64,000 nt of DNA, taken from contig CAZNPU010000015.1 of assembly GCA_964575335.1 (NCBI GenBank), forward strand, positions 1 to 64,000, given 5' to 3'. Numbering within the stretch: the stretch's first letter is position 1; each line of letters opens with the position of its first letter. The notes under the pieces are model-generated. The model had not been told where the DNA came from and did not search any database. It saw nothing but the letters and a program-made list of their open reading frames with translations. Positions 53,442-61,771 of this stretch are shown here, piece by piece. The stretch comes from CAZNPU01 sp964575335 (GTDB taxonomy: Bacteria; Planctomycetota; Phycisphaerae; Phycisphaerales; SM1A02). A program made the translations under genes and the position numbers.

Positions 53442-54389
53442 ATGACGAACGCTCCTCAGATTCGCATTACGGAAGTCGGGCCGCGTGACGGCTTGCAGAA
53501 TGAGCCGACCATGCTTGGCGTTGATGCCAAGGTGGCGTTTATCGATCTGCTTTCAGCAAGCGGTGTGTCAGAGATTGAGGTGTCGAGTTTCGTCAGCCCG
53601 AAGTGGGTGCCGCAGTTGGGCGATGCAGCCGAGGTGTTCGCTCGCATCATACGTCGCGAAGGTGTGGTGTATTCGGCGCTTGTGCCCAATCTCAAAGGCA
53701 TGGAAGGGGTGCTGGCGGCGAAGGCGGACAAAATCGCCGTGTTTACCGCAGCCAGTGAAACGTTCAGCCGCAGGAACACCAATGCTTCAATCGCTGAGAC
53801 GCTGGAGCGCTTCAAGCCGGTGATCGAGCAGGCGAAGGCGGCGCAGTTGCCCGTGCGCGCATACGTGAGCTGCGCGGTGGCTTGTCCATATGAAGGCCCC
53901 ATCAACCCTCAGCAGGTGCGTGAAGTGGCGGCGAAGCTGCTCGATCTGGGCGCTGATGAAATCGATCTGGGTGACACCATCGGCGTTGCAACACCGTGCG
54001 ACATCGAGCGGCTCTACGATGCTCTGGCTTCTCTGCTTGAGCCTCACCAGACCACGTTGCACCTGCACGATACAAGAGGCACGGCGCTGGCGTGCGCTTA
54101 TCGCGCGTATCAGCTTGGCGTGCGCAGTTTCGATGCGTCATGCGGCGGCATCGGCGGCTGCCCATACGCGCCGGGCGCAGCGGGCAATATCGCCACCGAA
54201 GATTTGGTCTACACCTTCAATGCGATGGGGCTTGACACCGGCGTTGATTTGCAGCGTCTGCTCGAGGCCGGTCGGCATATTGAGCAGGCCCTGCAGCGAC
54301 CGCTGCCCGGGCGCGTCTTTCAGGCAGAAAAAAGAACATTGAAAGTCAGTTGCAGCGAAAGCCATGCTGGCAATCATGATGCACACTGA
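53442..54389 (+). CDS. Hydroxymethylglutaryl-CoA lyase
   Basis: 315 residues; cleaves HMG-CoA to acetoacetate and acetyl-CoA, the last step of leucine breakdown. DRE-TIM metallolyase features: ITEVGPRDGLQNEP, EIEVSSFVSPKWVPQLGDA, ALVPNLKGMEGVLAAK, DEIDLGDTIGVATP, TTLHLHDTRGTALA and the catalytic-Cys loop GGCPYAPGAAGNIATEDLVY. Homocitrate or isopropylmalate synthases differ in that loop, so the lyase call is good. ATG chosen with AGGATG upstream. Convergent with the phosphoesterase gene, only five bases between stops. Confidence 0.93.
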   Translation: MTNAPQIRITEVGPRDGLQNEPTMLGVDAKVAFIDLLSASGVSEIEVSSFVSPKWVPQLGDAAEVFARIIRREGVVYSALVPNLKGMEGVLAAKADKIAVFTAASETFSRRNTNASIAETLERFKPVIEQAKAAQLPVRAYVSCAVACPYEGPINPQQVREVAAKLLDLGADEIDLGDTIGVATPCDIERLYDALASLLEPHQTTLHLHDTRGTALACAYRAYQLGVRSFDASCGGIGGCPYAPGAAGNIATEDLVYTFNAMGLDTGVDLQRLLEAGRHIEQALQRPLPGRVFQAEKRTLKVSCSESHAGNHDAH

Positions 54390-54394
54390 TTGAT

Positions 54395-55324
54395 TCAGCG
54401 CACCGTTTCCTTATGCGCGTTGAGGTGTTCGGAACGATGCGCGTGTGATGATTCAAGACCGGTTTGTTCGTGCGTTACGTTCGCTGCTGCAGCATGTGCA
54501 TGACGTGACGGCGCATCGCGACGCAGTTCAAATTGCTGCAGCGGCTTTGTTGCAAGGCGGTATTCATTGCCTGTGTACTCAATCGCCCAGACTTGCAGCA
54601 GGCGGTCGTCATCGATTGTGACTGCTCGAGGCTTGCCGGGAAATCCGAAGCTGCCGGTGTTGATGATGATGCGATTATCAATTGTCCAGATGCCCGGCCG
54701 ATGCGTGTGACCAAGTATGGCGAATCGTGACCGCGGCGTGTGGCGAACCATGAATCGCGCCGCCACATGCGGGAACGCCCGCCAGTACCACAGCACCTGT
54801 CCGATGGCCCACGGGCGCATCAACATGCGGCTGACGGTTGAGCGTCCAGCTTCATCCTGCAACTGGTCCCACTCAGCATGTGAAGCGGCCTGCGAAACGC
54901 TGAGCATGGCTTCGAGACGGTCGCGCTGGTCGGGCGGCAGCGCAGCCATGGCCTGCTCATAGCGTTCACGCATGCGCCCGGCTCGCGGACTCCAGGGCGC
55001 AACTGCCGGGTGCATCACATCGCCATGCGTGACGAACACCTCTTCGTGGGCCAGGTGCAGATGGCGCAGGTCGCTGATGAATGGGTCGTGATTGCCTGAA
55101 AGCAGCGTCAGGTGAACGCCGTCGTTCTCGCACAGATCAAAAAGGTGAAGCGTCTGCCGCGCCGCCTGCGACCAATGGGTGGGGTGGTGGACCTCTGCGA
55201 CATCGCCGTTGAGTATCAGATGCGTGCACTTGGCCCACAGAGGCCGCAGCGCATCGGCTGAGACGGCAGCGCAGCGCGGCCGGCCCAGATGGGTGTCAGA
55301 AAGTATGAGCGTGCGCTGCGACAT
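54395..55324 (-). CDS. Calcineurin-like metallophosphoesterase
   Basis: 309 residues with the complete dimetal motif series: ILSDTHLGRP (D-x-H), ILNGDVAEVHH (G-D), LLSGNHDPF (GNHD), VTHGDVMHP and ILGHTHRPGIW (GHxH). This order resembles LpxH/YfcE-like enzymes, but the insert of about 70 residues (PWSPRAGRMRERYEQAMAALPPDQ...) is not typical of LpxH, so the substrate is open. The C-terminal 40 residues are His/Ala-rich and polar. Confidence 0.88.
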   Translation of the reverse strand: MSQRTLILSDTHLGRPRCAAVSADALRPLWAKCTHLILNGDVAEVHHPTHWSQAARQTLHLFDLCENDGVHLTLLSGNHDPFISDLRHLHLAHEEVFVTHGDVMHPAVAPWSPRAGRMRERYEQAMAALPPDQRDRLEAMLSVSQAASHAEWDQLQDEAGRSTVSRMLMRPWAIGQVLWYWRAFPHVAARFMVRHTPRSRFAILGHTHRPGIWTIDNRIIINTGSFGFPGKPRAVTIDDDRLLQVWAIEYTGNEYRLATKPLQQFELRRDAPSRHAHAAAANVTHEQTGLESSHAHRSEHLNAHKETVR

Positions 55325-55716
55325 GTTTCAACGTTATCGCCCAATCCATCGCGCCGCTTCTTTGTGAGGATTGGCTAACTCTCGAATCGGATCGCTTCCC
55401 ACCATTCAATGACGGAGCGATGTGTGTTATCGGCCACATGGAGGGTATGCAGGTCCGATCATCGTGAACACTGCTCGCGCAAGTTTCGCGCAGCGGGGGC
55501 GTCTCTGGAACAGATGGGTCCGATAGCTTTGCATTTTTCAGCCGTGCTGGATTCTGAACAGTTTAAGCCGGCTTACGAACGATGAACCAAACCAGCCGCA
55601 CGCAGCGGCATGTTCAAGACTCTTACCTGTTCATTCACCGCATCCATCAGATTTGGCTTGTTTTCTCTTTCCCTACCTTTCCTTCTTGTTTTCTCTTGTT
55701 TCAACGGAGCATACAC
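55325..55716. other. Upstream region of the B12-domain-like gene, with a pyrimidine tract
   Basis: About 390 bases. The plus-strand frame stays open from 55582, but a GTG at 55717 with CGGAG upstream is the more credible start. About 55655-55702 is a pyrimidine-rich tract (mostly T and C) just before the ribosome binding site, probably in the mRNA leader. No gene found. Confidence 0.5.
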
Positions 55717-56445
55717 GTGAACCAGGAATTGACCGTCGAACGTCTGTTTCAGGCGCTGATCTGCGGCGACCGGAATCAGGCACGCCAGATCGTTCAGGAA
55801 TCGCAGCAGGCTGGCTGCTCAAGTGAAGAGCTTGCCCATCTTGTCTACTGGCCGACGCTTGACATGATCAACAACCTTTACCGTGCCGACCAGCTCACGA
55901 CCCTGGCGCATCACTACGCGACGCGACTGATGCGGACGCTGATCGATCAGGTGCAGATTGGTTACGTTCAGCAGGCGCGGCGAGGCAAGAAGATCGTCAT
56001 GTTCAGCGGCCCCAGCGAAGCTGATGAACTGGCCGGTCAACTGGCGTCTGACCTGCTGGAAGCCAGCGGTTATGAAGTCTTCTTTGCCGGCGGCGGCATC
56101 GCGAATGACGAGATACTGGCTGAGATCGGCGAGCAGCGGCCTGACGTATTGCTCATGTTCGCGTCAGCTCCATCCGATGCGCCGAACATTCGCCAGCTCA
56201 TCGATACCATCCGCGGCATCAACGCCTGCCCGAACATGCAGATCGTTGTCGGTGGCGGCGTCTTCGCAAGAGCGCCCGGACTGGCTGAGGAAATCGGCGC
56301 CGACCTGTGGGCCAATTCGCCCCAGGAACTGATCGAAGAACTTATCACCGGCGAAGGTCGTCGCGCAACCGACGCGCAGCGCACCGTCGGACGAAACCGC
56401 AAAACCTCCACCGGCAGAGGTTCGAAGAAGACCGCAGCGGCGTGA
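55717..56445 (+). CDS. Cobalamin-binding-fold protein with degenerate B12 motifs
   Basis: 242 residues: a helical cap domain (about 1-85) and a Rossmann-like B12-binding domain (about 90-210, KKIVMFSGPSEADELAGQLASDLLEASGYEVFFAGGGIANDEILAEI...). Where CarH-type proteins have W-x9-EH it reads LYRADQLTTLAHHYAT (Tyr55, His65-His66), and where they have E-x-H-x-x-G it reads E101-A-D103-x-x-A, so the cobalt-ligating His is replaced by Asp. The fold seems kept and the cofactor site altered. A Lys/Arg-rich tail (RNRKTSTGRGSKK) ends the protein. GTG start. A strong terminator follows. Confidence 0.8.
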   Translation: MNQELTVERLFQALICGDRNQARQIVQESQQAGCSSEELAHLVYWPTLDMINNLYRADQLTTLAHHYATRLMRTLIDQVQIGYVQQARRGKKIVMFSGPSEADELAGQLASDLLEASGYEVFFAGGGIANDEILAEIGEQRPDVLLMFASAPSDAPNIRQLIDTIRGINACPNMQIVVGGGVFARAPGLAEEIGADLWANSPQELIEELITGEGRRATDAQRTVGRNRKTSTGRGSKKTAAA

Positions 56446-56749
56446 TGCACTTTGCAGTGTGCTGCACGATGAGCTTCCTCGAACCAGGCGCATCAACAAA
56501 GAGCGCGCAAGCTCATTGAGCCATCTTCCGTCTTTCGCTTCCTGTCTTCTTCATCCTCAACACGATCGAGTGTGTTTAGAGACCAGGCCCAGCACGTGCA
56601 TGCTGGGCTTTTTTCTTTTTGCGCCGCAACAACAGAATCCATAAGCACGGTTTGCAGCCTGCTTGCGCAAAAGCAGAAAGCATATCATGAGTTGCCATGC
56701 TGCTGCAGAGCGCCGCATGCACGAATGAAAGTGCTCGCGCTCGAGCGTT
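56446..56749. other. Intergenic region with terminator, no gene
   Basis: About 300 bases between the convergent B12-fold gene and the GGDEF gene. The only supported element is the terminator at 56587-56614; nothing else was recognised. Confidence 0.6.
56587..56614 (+). terminator. Rho-independent terminator
   Basis: Stem GCCCAGCA (56587-56594) / TGCTGGGC (56601-56608) with a six-base loop and six T residues, then C and five more T. Ends the transcript of the gene at 55717-56445. Confidence 0.92.
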
Positions 56750-58315
56750 TTACTCCTGCGGCGTCGGCCGGCACGCCTTTGCTGCGCCGGGGCCGAAGGT
56801 GATGATGTTCTTGCCCTTGCGCTTGGATTCCAGAGCGAGCTGGTCGGCGTGGCGAACAAGCGAATCTGGATCGGCGCCGTCCCAGGGATATGTCGCAAGG
56901 CCGGCAGAGATGCTCAGCGTGCCGGGGGCTTCCGCGCCGAGTTTCGGAAAACGCATCTTGCAGATCTGTTCCTGAAAGCGGCGCGCAATTGCTTCGATCG
57001 ATTCAAGCTGCATCGAGCCGGGCATGCGGGGGCCTTCGGGGTCGGCAAAGATGACCGCAAACTCATCGCCACCGATGCGGCAGACGCGATCGCCCTGGCG
57101 AATGACTGAATGCATCAGCTTGACGGTTTCCTGCAGAATTTCATCGCCCGCCTCGTGGCCGAACTGGTCGTTGTAGGTTTTGAAGTTGTCGATGTCGAAC
57201 ACCATCAACGTCACCGGCCGACGTGCCTGGGCGGCTTGCGCAATCACATCGCGGAGAAAGGAATTGAAAAAGCGACGATTCCATGCGCCGGTGAGATCAT
57301 CCTGAAACGCCATGCGACGATAGGAGCGATGCGAGTGATCCAGCGCCAACCAGCGCGCAAGCCATGCTGCCCACGGTTCAAGCTGCGCCGCAGCGGCTCG
57401 TGAAGTCGTGAGCATGCCGAACTGCTGGCCGTTGAATTCAACAGCAGCGCAGACGTTTTGCGCAGAGGCAGCAGCATCGTGCGAAGCGCCGTCCATCAGC
57501 GCAATATCATGCCAGCCGGTTTGCTGGGCAATCAGCCGCAGCGCAAGTGCGCGCACGCCGGTGGGATTGGACAACATCGCTTCGATCAGATCCGTGTCGC
57601 CCAGTCGCTCGTCATCGTGGATTTCGCTGACCTGATCCTGCTCAAGCGGCGGCAGCGGTAGGGGCGGCGCGACCTCTTCGGCTTTAGCATGCGATGCGCC
57701 TGACGCGTCTGGCGAAACTTCAGCGGGCGCTTGCGGCTGGTGTGTAAACGGATCGATCTTGCGCTCGGAAATCGGTGCAGCGTCTGAAGCACGCGAGCGA
57801 TGATGATCGCGCGTCTTCGATTCCGGCGGCGTTTTCTCTGTTGTCGGGAGCGCATCTGCCGGGGGAGAGGCGACGACTGCAGGTTCGTCGGTCAGTTCAA
57901 CAACGCGGTCTGCTGCGCTGAAGCTGTCAGTATTGAGCAGATCGTCATCAAGTATGCGGCGCAGATCATCGCTTCGAACAGGCGCGACAAGGCATTCATC
58001 CAGGCCGCGCTCAGTCCATGCGGCGGTTGTTGCTGCAGCGCGTGTTGCGAGAACCAGAACCAGTGACGGATCAAGTTTGCGCAGCGCATCAATCGCCTGG
58101 CCGAAGTGATCGTCAACGCAGCGGTCATCGATCAGCACTGCTGCAATCGGTTCGTGAGCTGATGCTGTGCTGACTTCACCGATGGCGTCAAAGAGATTGG
58201 AAACCGTTATTGGCGGCTTGCGCAGGCACGAAGCGATCGTTTCGCGTTCGGGCAGGTCGCCTACCACCATGACGCGTCCTCGCCGTGTACGCATTGGTCG
58301 AGTCGCACCGGTCAC
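56750..58315 (-). CDS. Diguanylate cyclase with degenerate receiver and GAF-like domains
   Basis: 521 residues. Order: receiver-like domain (about 12-125, RVMVVGDLPERETIASCLR...AAVLIDDRCVDD) in which the usual Lys-Pro is replaced by APV; a long Pro/Ala/Glu linker (about 140-235); a GAF-like region (about 240-335); and a GGDEF domain (about 345-510, QDDLTGAWNRRFFNSFL, DIDNFKTYNDQFGHEAGDEIL, RIGGDEFAVIF) with an intact active site, so it should make c-di-GMP from GTP. GTG start overlapping the stop of the upstream gene by four bases, so translationally coupled. Confidence 0.92.
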   Translation of the reverse strand: MTGATRPMRTRRGRVMVVGDLPERETIASCLRKPPITVSNLFDAIGEVSTASAHEPIAAVLIDDRCVDDHFGQAIDALRKLDPSLVLVLATRAAATTAAWTERGLDECLVAPVRSDDLRRILDDDLLNTDSFSAADRVVELTDEPAVVASPPADALPTTEKTPPESKTRDHHRSRASDAAPISERKIDPFTHQPQAPAEVSPDASGASHAKAEEVAPPLPLPPLEQDQVSEIHDDERLGDTDLIEAMLSNPTGVRALALRLIAQQTGWHDIALMDGASHDAAASAQNVCAAVEFNGQQFGMLTTSRAAAAQLEPWAAWLARWLALDHSHRSYRRMAFQDDLTGAWNRRFFNSFLRDVIAQAAQARRPVTLMVFDIDNFKTYNDQFGHEAGDEILQETVKLMHSVIRQGDRVCRIGGDEFAVIFADPEGPRMPGSMQLESIEAIARRFQEQICKMRFPKLGAEAPGTLSISAGLATYPWDGADPDSLVRHADQLALESKRKGKNIITFGPGAAKACRPTPQE

Positions 58316-59019
58316 GGTCGCTCCTTTGTGAGATCGCCGTTGAGCAGCATATGTATTTCTTCGCGCGTGATGCGATCGTTATCGCCATGAAGATCAGTCA
58401 TATCGCCGGCCTGATCATTGACAGACACGTCATCAGTCTGGTTGTACGTTGGCGCAGAGCCAAGTGTTGCTGACGGTTGCGGCTGAGCCATCGCGGATGA
58501 CGGAGGGTTTTGGAACACCTCGTGCATCTGCTGATCGAGCGAACTGAGCTGTTCATCATGCAGCAGACCGTTTCCAGCAGTATGAGCAGGATGCATTCGA
58601 GAATCATTTCCCGCAAAACCACCTGCAAGCGGGCTGATCTGCTGGTGCTTGCGCGGGCTGGTCATTTCGACAGGCGCGCCGAACGGAACAAGCTCATCAT
58701 CGCTCGTGGCCATCCACGCGGAGGCGTTGGGCAGATAGCGGCGAACCGCAGCGATCAGTTCATCAAGATGCTGCCAGCGTTCGGGCTGCAATACCACCAA
58801 AGCGATCTGCTCCATTCGCTGCAGCCCCCAGGCTGCGCGGGCCGCCTGCGTTCGCTCGCGAAGGCACAGTTCCGCCATCGCCAGGTATGGATCGTGCTGC
58901 TGTACCGCAAACCAGTCGCGGGCGGCAAAGAGCGCCTTCAGCCCCTCCGTCATGCCACAGCCATCCGGCGGGGGCGGCGTAAGCACAATCACGCGTGTCC
59001 AGTCGCAAGTTGAGGACAT
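58312..59019 (-). CDS. Hypothetical protein coupled to the diguanylate cyclase
   Basis: 235 residues, not recognised. The N-terminal part (RVIVLTPPPPDGCGMTEGLKALFAARDWFAV...IALVVLQPERWQHLDELIAAVRRYLPNA, about 1-105) alternates strands and helices and could be a receiver-like or regulatory alpha/beta domain without phospho-acceptor motif. The rest is polar and low in complexity (MHPAHTAGNGLLHDEQLSSLDQQM...). Overlaps the GGDEF gene by four bases and reads divergently from the B12-domain gene at 59313. Confidence 0.7.
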   Translation of the reverse strand: MSSTCDWTRVIVLTPPPPDGCGMTEGLKALFAARDWFAVQQHDPYLAMAELCLRERTQAARAAWGLQRMEQIALVVLQPERWQHLDELIAAVRRYLPNASAWMATSDDELVPFGAPVEMTSPRKHQQISPLAGGFAGNDSRMHPAHTAGNGLLHDEQLSSLDQQMHEVFQNPPSSAMAQPQPSATLGSAPTYNQTDDVSVNDQAGDMTDLHGDNDRITREEIHMLLNGDLTKERP

Positions 59020-59312
59020 GGCAATGGAGACCCATTTCTACGGGGCGCTCATTCCATTCTACCCCGATTCGCGCCAGTCTCGAAGATGATTCTTGGGTTT
59101 GGTTCGGATGCGGCAAATAGGAAAGATCGCGGCCATGCTCACTTCATGGAGAAATTGGACAGCAGACTAGAATCCGGACCATCGCATGCAGTCACAATTC
59201 AGCACATTGTTCGGCTGGGCATGCTGGCACGATTGCAGCGAGCAGACGTAGGATGTGGGAGTCTGTCCGTTCGATTCATCAACTTCAAGCTGATCGGGTG
59301 CGGGGTTTGCAG
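59020..59312. other. Divergent promoter region between hypothetical and B12-domain genes
   Basis: About 290 bases from which the GGDEF operon (minus) and the cobalamin-domain gene (plus) are both transcribed. No clear -10/-35 pair or palindrome was identified by eye. The ATG at 59253 would extend the plus-strand gene into this region. Confidence 0.45.
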
Positions 59313-60413
59313 ATGAACAGCACGGCAGCATGGGCCAGTGGCGTACTGGATGCAGTCATCCCACGGGTTGTGGAAGCAGCGATCGAGCGGCATGTGCGGT
59401 ACGATGCGAGCTTGCCTCACCGATACGGCAGGCACTGGCGGCAGCGCTGGACCGACGGCGAATTGCGGCGTCTGCAATGCCTCTCGCAGGCTGTAGCGAT
59501 GCGAAGGCCGGCAATCTTCGCTGAGTGTGTCAGGCAAAGCGGCATCGGGTTTGTCGCGCGGTGTTGGCCCATTGACGATCTGCGGACAAATCTGCAGATA
59601 CTGGGATTGACGCTGTGCGAACAGTTGCCCGATGAACTCAGTGTGCTGGTTGAAGCGTATCTCACGCGAGGCGCAACTGCGCTGCGCGATACGCCCTCGC
59701 TCGCTCCGCCGCCATCCCAGCTAGACGCCAGCCCCAATCGCGTTCTTGCTGAGCGATACCTGAAACACCTGTTTGCCGGGCAGGCCGATGATGCGAGACG
59801 GATGCTGATTCGTGCTGCAGACCGCAGCTTGTCCGTGGCCGACGTGTACGAGACGGTGCTCTGGCCGGCACAGGTTGAATGCGGCAGGCTCTGGCGCATC
59901 GGGCGAATCACCGTTGCGGAGGAGCATTACGCCACTGCGGTTGCGCAGTCGGTGATGTCGATTCTCAGACAGCGCGTCACTCCTGCGCGCAAGCGGCGGC
60001 AATTGTCAGTTATTGTCGCAACGCTGGACGGTGAACTGCACGAAATCGGCGCCCGCATGGTGGCGGACTTCTTCGCCATGGCGGGTTGGAACACGATGTT
60101 TCTGGGAGCGTCCGTGCCGATTGATTCGCTGCTGGATATGGTCTTCAGCCGCAACGTGGATGTGTTGGCGCTTTCCGTCGGCTGCTATCTCAACCTGCGC
60201 AAGCTCGGCGAGTGCATCGATGAGCTTCAGGCTGTTCGTCAGGGCAACCGTGTTCGCATCATTGTGGGAGGCGAGCCGTTCAATGTCTTCCCGGATCTGA
60301 CCGAGGAACTGAACGCGCACGGCTGGGCGTACTCTGCTTCCGAAGGCGTGCAACTCGCAGAGCAGCTGTGCGACATAACGCAGCCGGCATCACGAGTCGA
60401 GGCAAGCCGCTAA
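59313..60413 (+). CDS. CarH-like cobalamin-binding protein without DNA-binding domain
   Basis: 366 residues. The N-terminal half (about 1-155) is helical and unrecognised, without MerR helix-turn-helix. A B12 cap domain follows (about 156-225) with W194-x9-E204-H205 in LWRIGRITVAEEHYAT, the motif that packs against adenosylcobalamin in CarH photoreceptors. Then comes the B12 Rossmann domain with E241-x-H243-x-x-G246 in DGELHEIGARMVADFFAMAGW and IIVGGEPFN. His243 would be the lower cobalt ligand. ATG 59313 has GGGG at seven bases; ATG 59253 is an alternative. Its stop overlaps that of murG tail to tail. Confidence 0.86.
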   Translation: MNSTAAWASGVLDAVIPRVVEAAIERHVRYDASLPHRYGRHWRQRWTDGELRRLQCLSQAVAMRRPAIFAECVRQSGIGFVARCWPIDDLRTNLQILGLTLCEQLPDELSVLVEAYLTRGATALRDTPSLAPPPSQLDASPNRVLAERYLKHLFAGQADDARRMLIRAADRSLSVADVYETVLWPAQVECGRLWRIGRITVAEEHYATAVAQSVMSILRQRVTPARKRRQLSVIVATLDGELHEIGARMVADFFAMAGWNTMFLGASVPIDSLLDMVFSRNVDVLALSVGCYLNLRKLGECIDELQAVRQGNRVRIIVGGEPFNVFPDLTEELNAHGWAYSASEGVQLAEQLCDITQPASRVEASR

Positions 60414-61534
60414 CGCTGCAGCAGCAGTTGGGCAATTGTCGCAGCGGCGTCGGGAAACTGATGCTGACGCAATGTCGCGCGCATGGCGTTGCGCTTCGCG
60501 GCGTCACGCATCAAATCTTCGAGCGTTGAACCAACGGTTTTTACGTTTTCCTGCGGCTCGATGCGATCGGTTTCGATGATTGCGCCGCCGAGTTTTTCCA
60601 GCGGAGCGGCGTTGTGCTTCTGATGCATGTCCTTGTGATATGGATAGGGCAGAAACAGCGTGGGCACAGCGTTCTGCGCCGCTTCCGCAACGCTGCTGGC
60701 TCCAGCGCGGCTGATCGCCAGGTCGGCTGCGCCCCACGCCAGACCCATGCAATGCTGAAACGGAGCAACTGCCGCCCGCACACCGGCATCTTTGTACGCC
60801 TTCCGCACCGCTTCGTCCTGCCCCTGGCCGGCCAGGTGATACACCTGCCACTGCTCAAAGATCATCGGCTTCGTGCGCGCCAATTCGATCATGAACTGAT
60901 TGATGCTGGTCGCTCCCTGTGAAGCGCCGGTGACAAGAAGCGTCAATCGATCCGGATCAAGGCCGAGCTCTCGCCGACACGTCGCTGGATCGGCCGGGGC
61001 GAGCGTATTGCGGCGAATCGGCATGCCGGTTACGCGATGGGCGAACCGCGGCATGGCGGGCAAGTCGATCGCTGAAATCACCGTGTCGCATCGACGCGCC
61101 ATAAGCCGGTTTGCCTTGCCGGGCGGGACATCGAGATTGACGAGCATCACCGGCACTTTGCTGGCTCTGGCGGCGCTTGCTGCCGGGGCTGCAACGAACC
61201 CGCCCAGAAGCACCACGTACGACACGCCTTCGCGTTCGATCACCTGCTGCACCATCCGCTTGCTGCGGAAAAAAGCGCGAACAAATCGCATGGCAGCAAG
61301 CGGCCTGACTGACAGCGGTGTGGCGGGAATGGGCACAAACGAAACACCTGCATCGCGCAGCATCGTGGCATCGATCGTGCGCTGCGAACATACGAAGATC
61401 GCCCGCGCGTGCGGAGCCAGCTCCGAGAGGCGTTCTGCAATCGCCAGTCCGGGACTGATGTGCCCGCCCGATCCGCCGCCTGCGAAAAGCACGGTTGGCG
61501 CCGATGAGCTGGAGGTTGGCTGCGTGGAGGTCAC
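60410..61534 (-). CDS. murG: UDP-GlcNAc:lipid I N-acetylglucosaminyltransferase
   Basis: 374 residues; adds GlcNAc to lipid I to give lipid II for peptidoglycan synthesis. GT28 features: the N-terminal G-loop VLFAGGGSGGHISPGLAIAERL, a second glycine-rich loop LLVTGASQGATSINQFM, DLAISRAGASSVAEAAQNAVPTLFLPYPYHKDMHQKHNA and the GGAIIE segment. GTG start with no strong ribosome binding site. Downstream of ftsW, as in division and cell-wall clusters; it speaks for peptidoglycan in this planctomycete. Confidence 0.94.
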   Translation of the reverse strand: MTSTQPTSSSSAPTVLFAGGGSGGHISPGLAIAERLSELAPHARAIFVCSQRTIDATMLRDAGVSFVPIPATPLSVRPLAAMRFVRAFFRSKRMVQQVIEREGVSYVVLLGGFVAAPAASAARASKVPVMLVNLDVPPGKANRLMARRCDTVISAIDLPAMPRFAHRVTGMPIRRNTLAPADPATCRRELGLDPDRLTLLVTGASQGATSINQFMIELARTKPMIFEQWQVYHLAGQGQDEAVRKAYKDAGVRAAVAPFQHCMGLAWGAADLAISRAGASSVAEAAQNAVPTLFLPYPYHKDMHQKHNAAPLEKLGGAIIETDRIEPQENVKTVGSTLEDLMRDAAKRNAMRATLRQHQFPDAAATIAQLLLQR

Positions 61535-61771
61535 TTCGGTCAGATAAGCAATGCAAAAAGCAAACAGGCAAACTCTGCGGGCACAAGGCAGGCGATCATC
61601 GCGAATTCAGCCAGATCGCAGCCGCAGCAGCAACAGCAGCAGGGGAGAGGCGCATTATTGAAGCGTCATTCTCCCGTTTCGAGCAAACCCTTCGAACTCG
61701 CAGCAGAAAGGACGTTGCGGCAGCATCGCGTTGTTGCGCAAATACAAGAATAAATAACTGATGCGCCGTCA

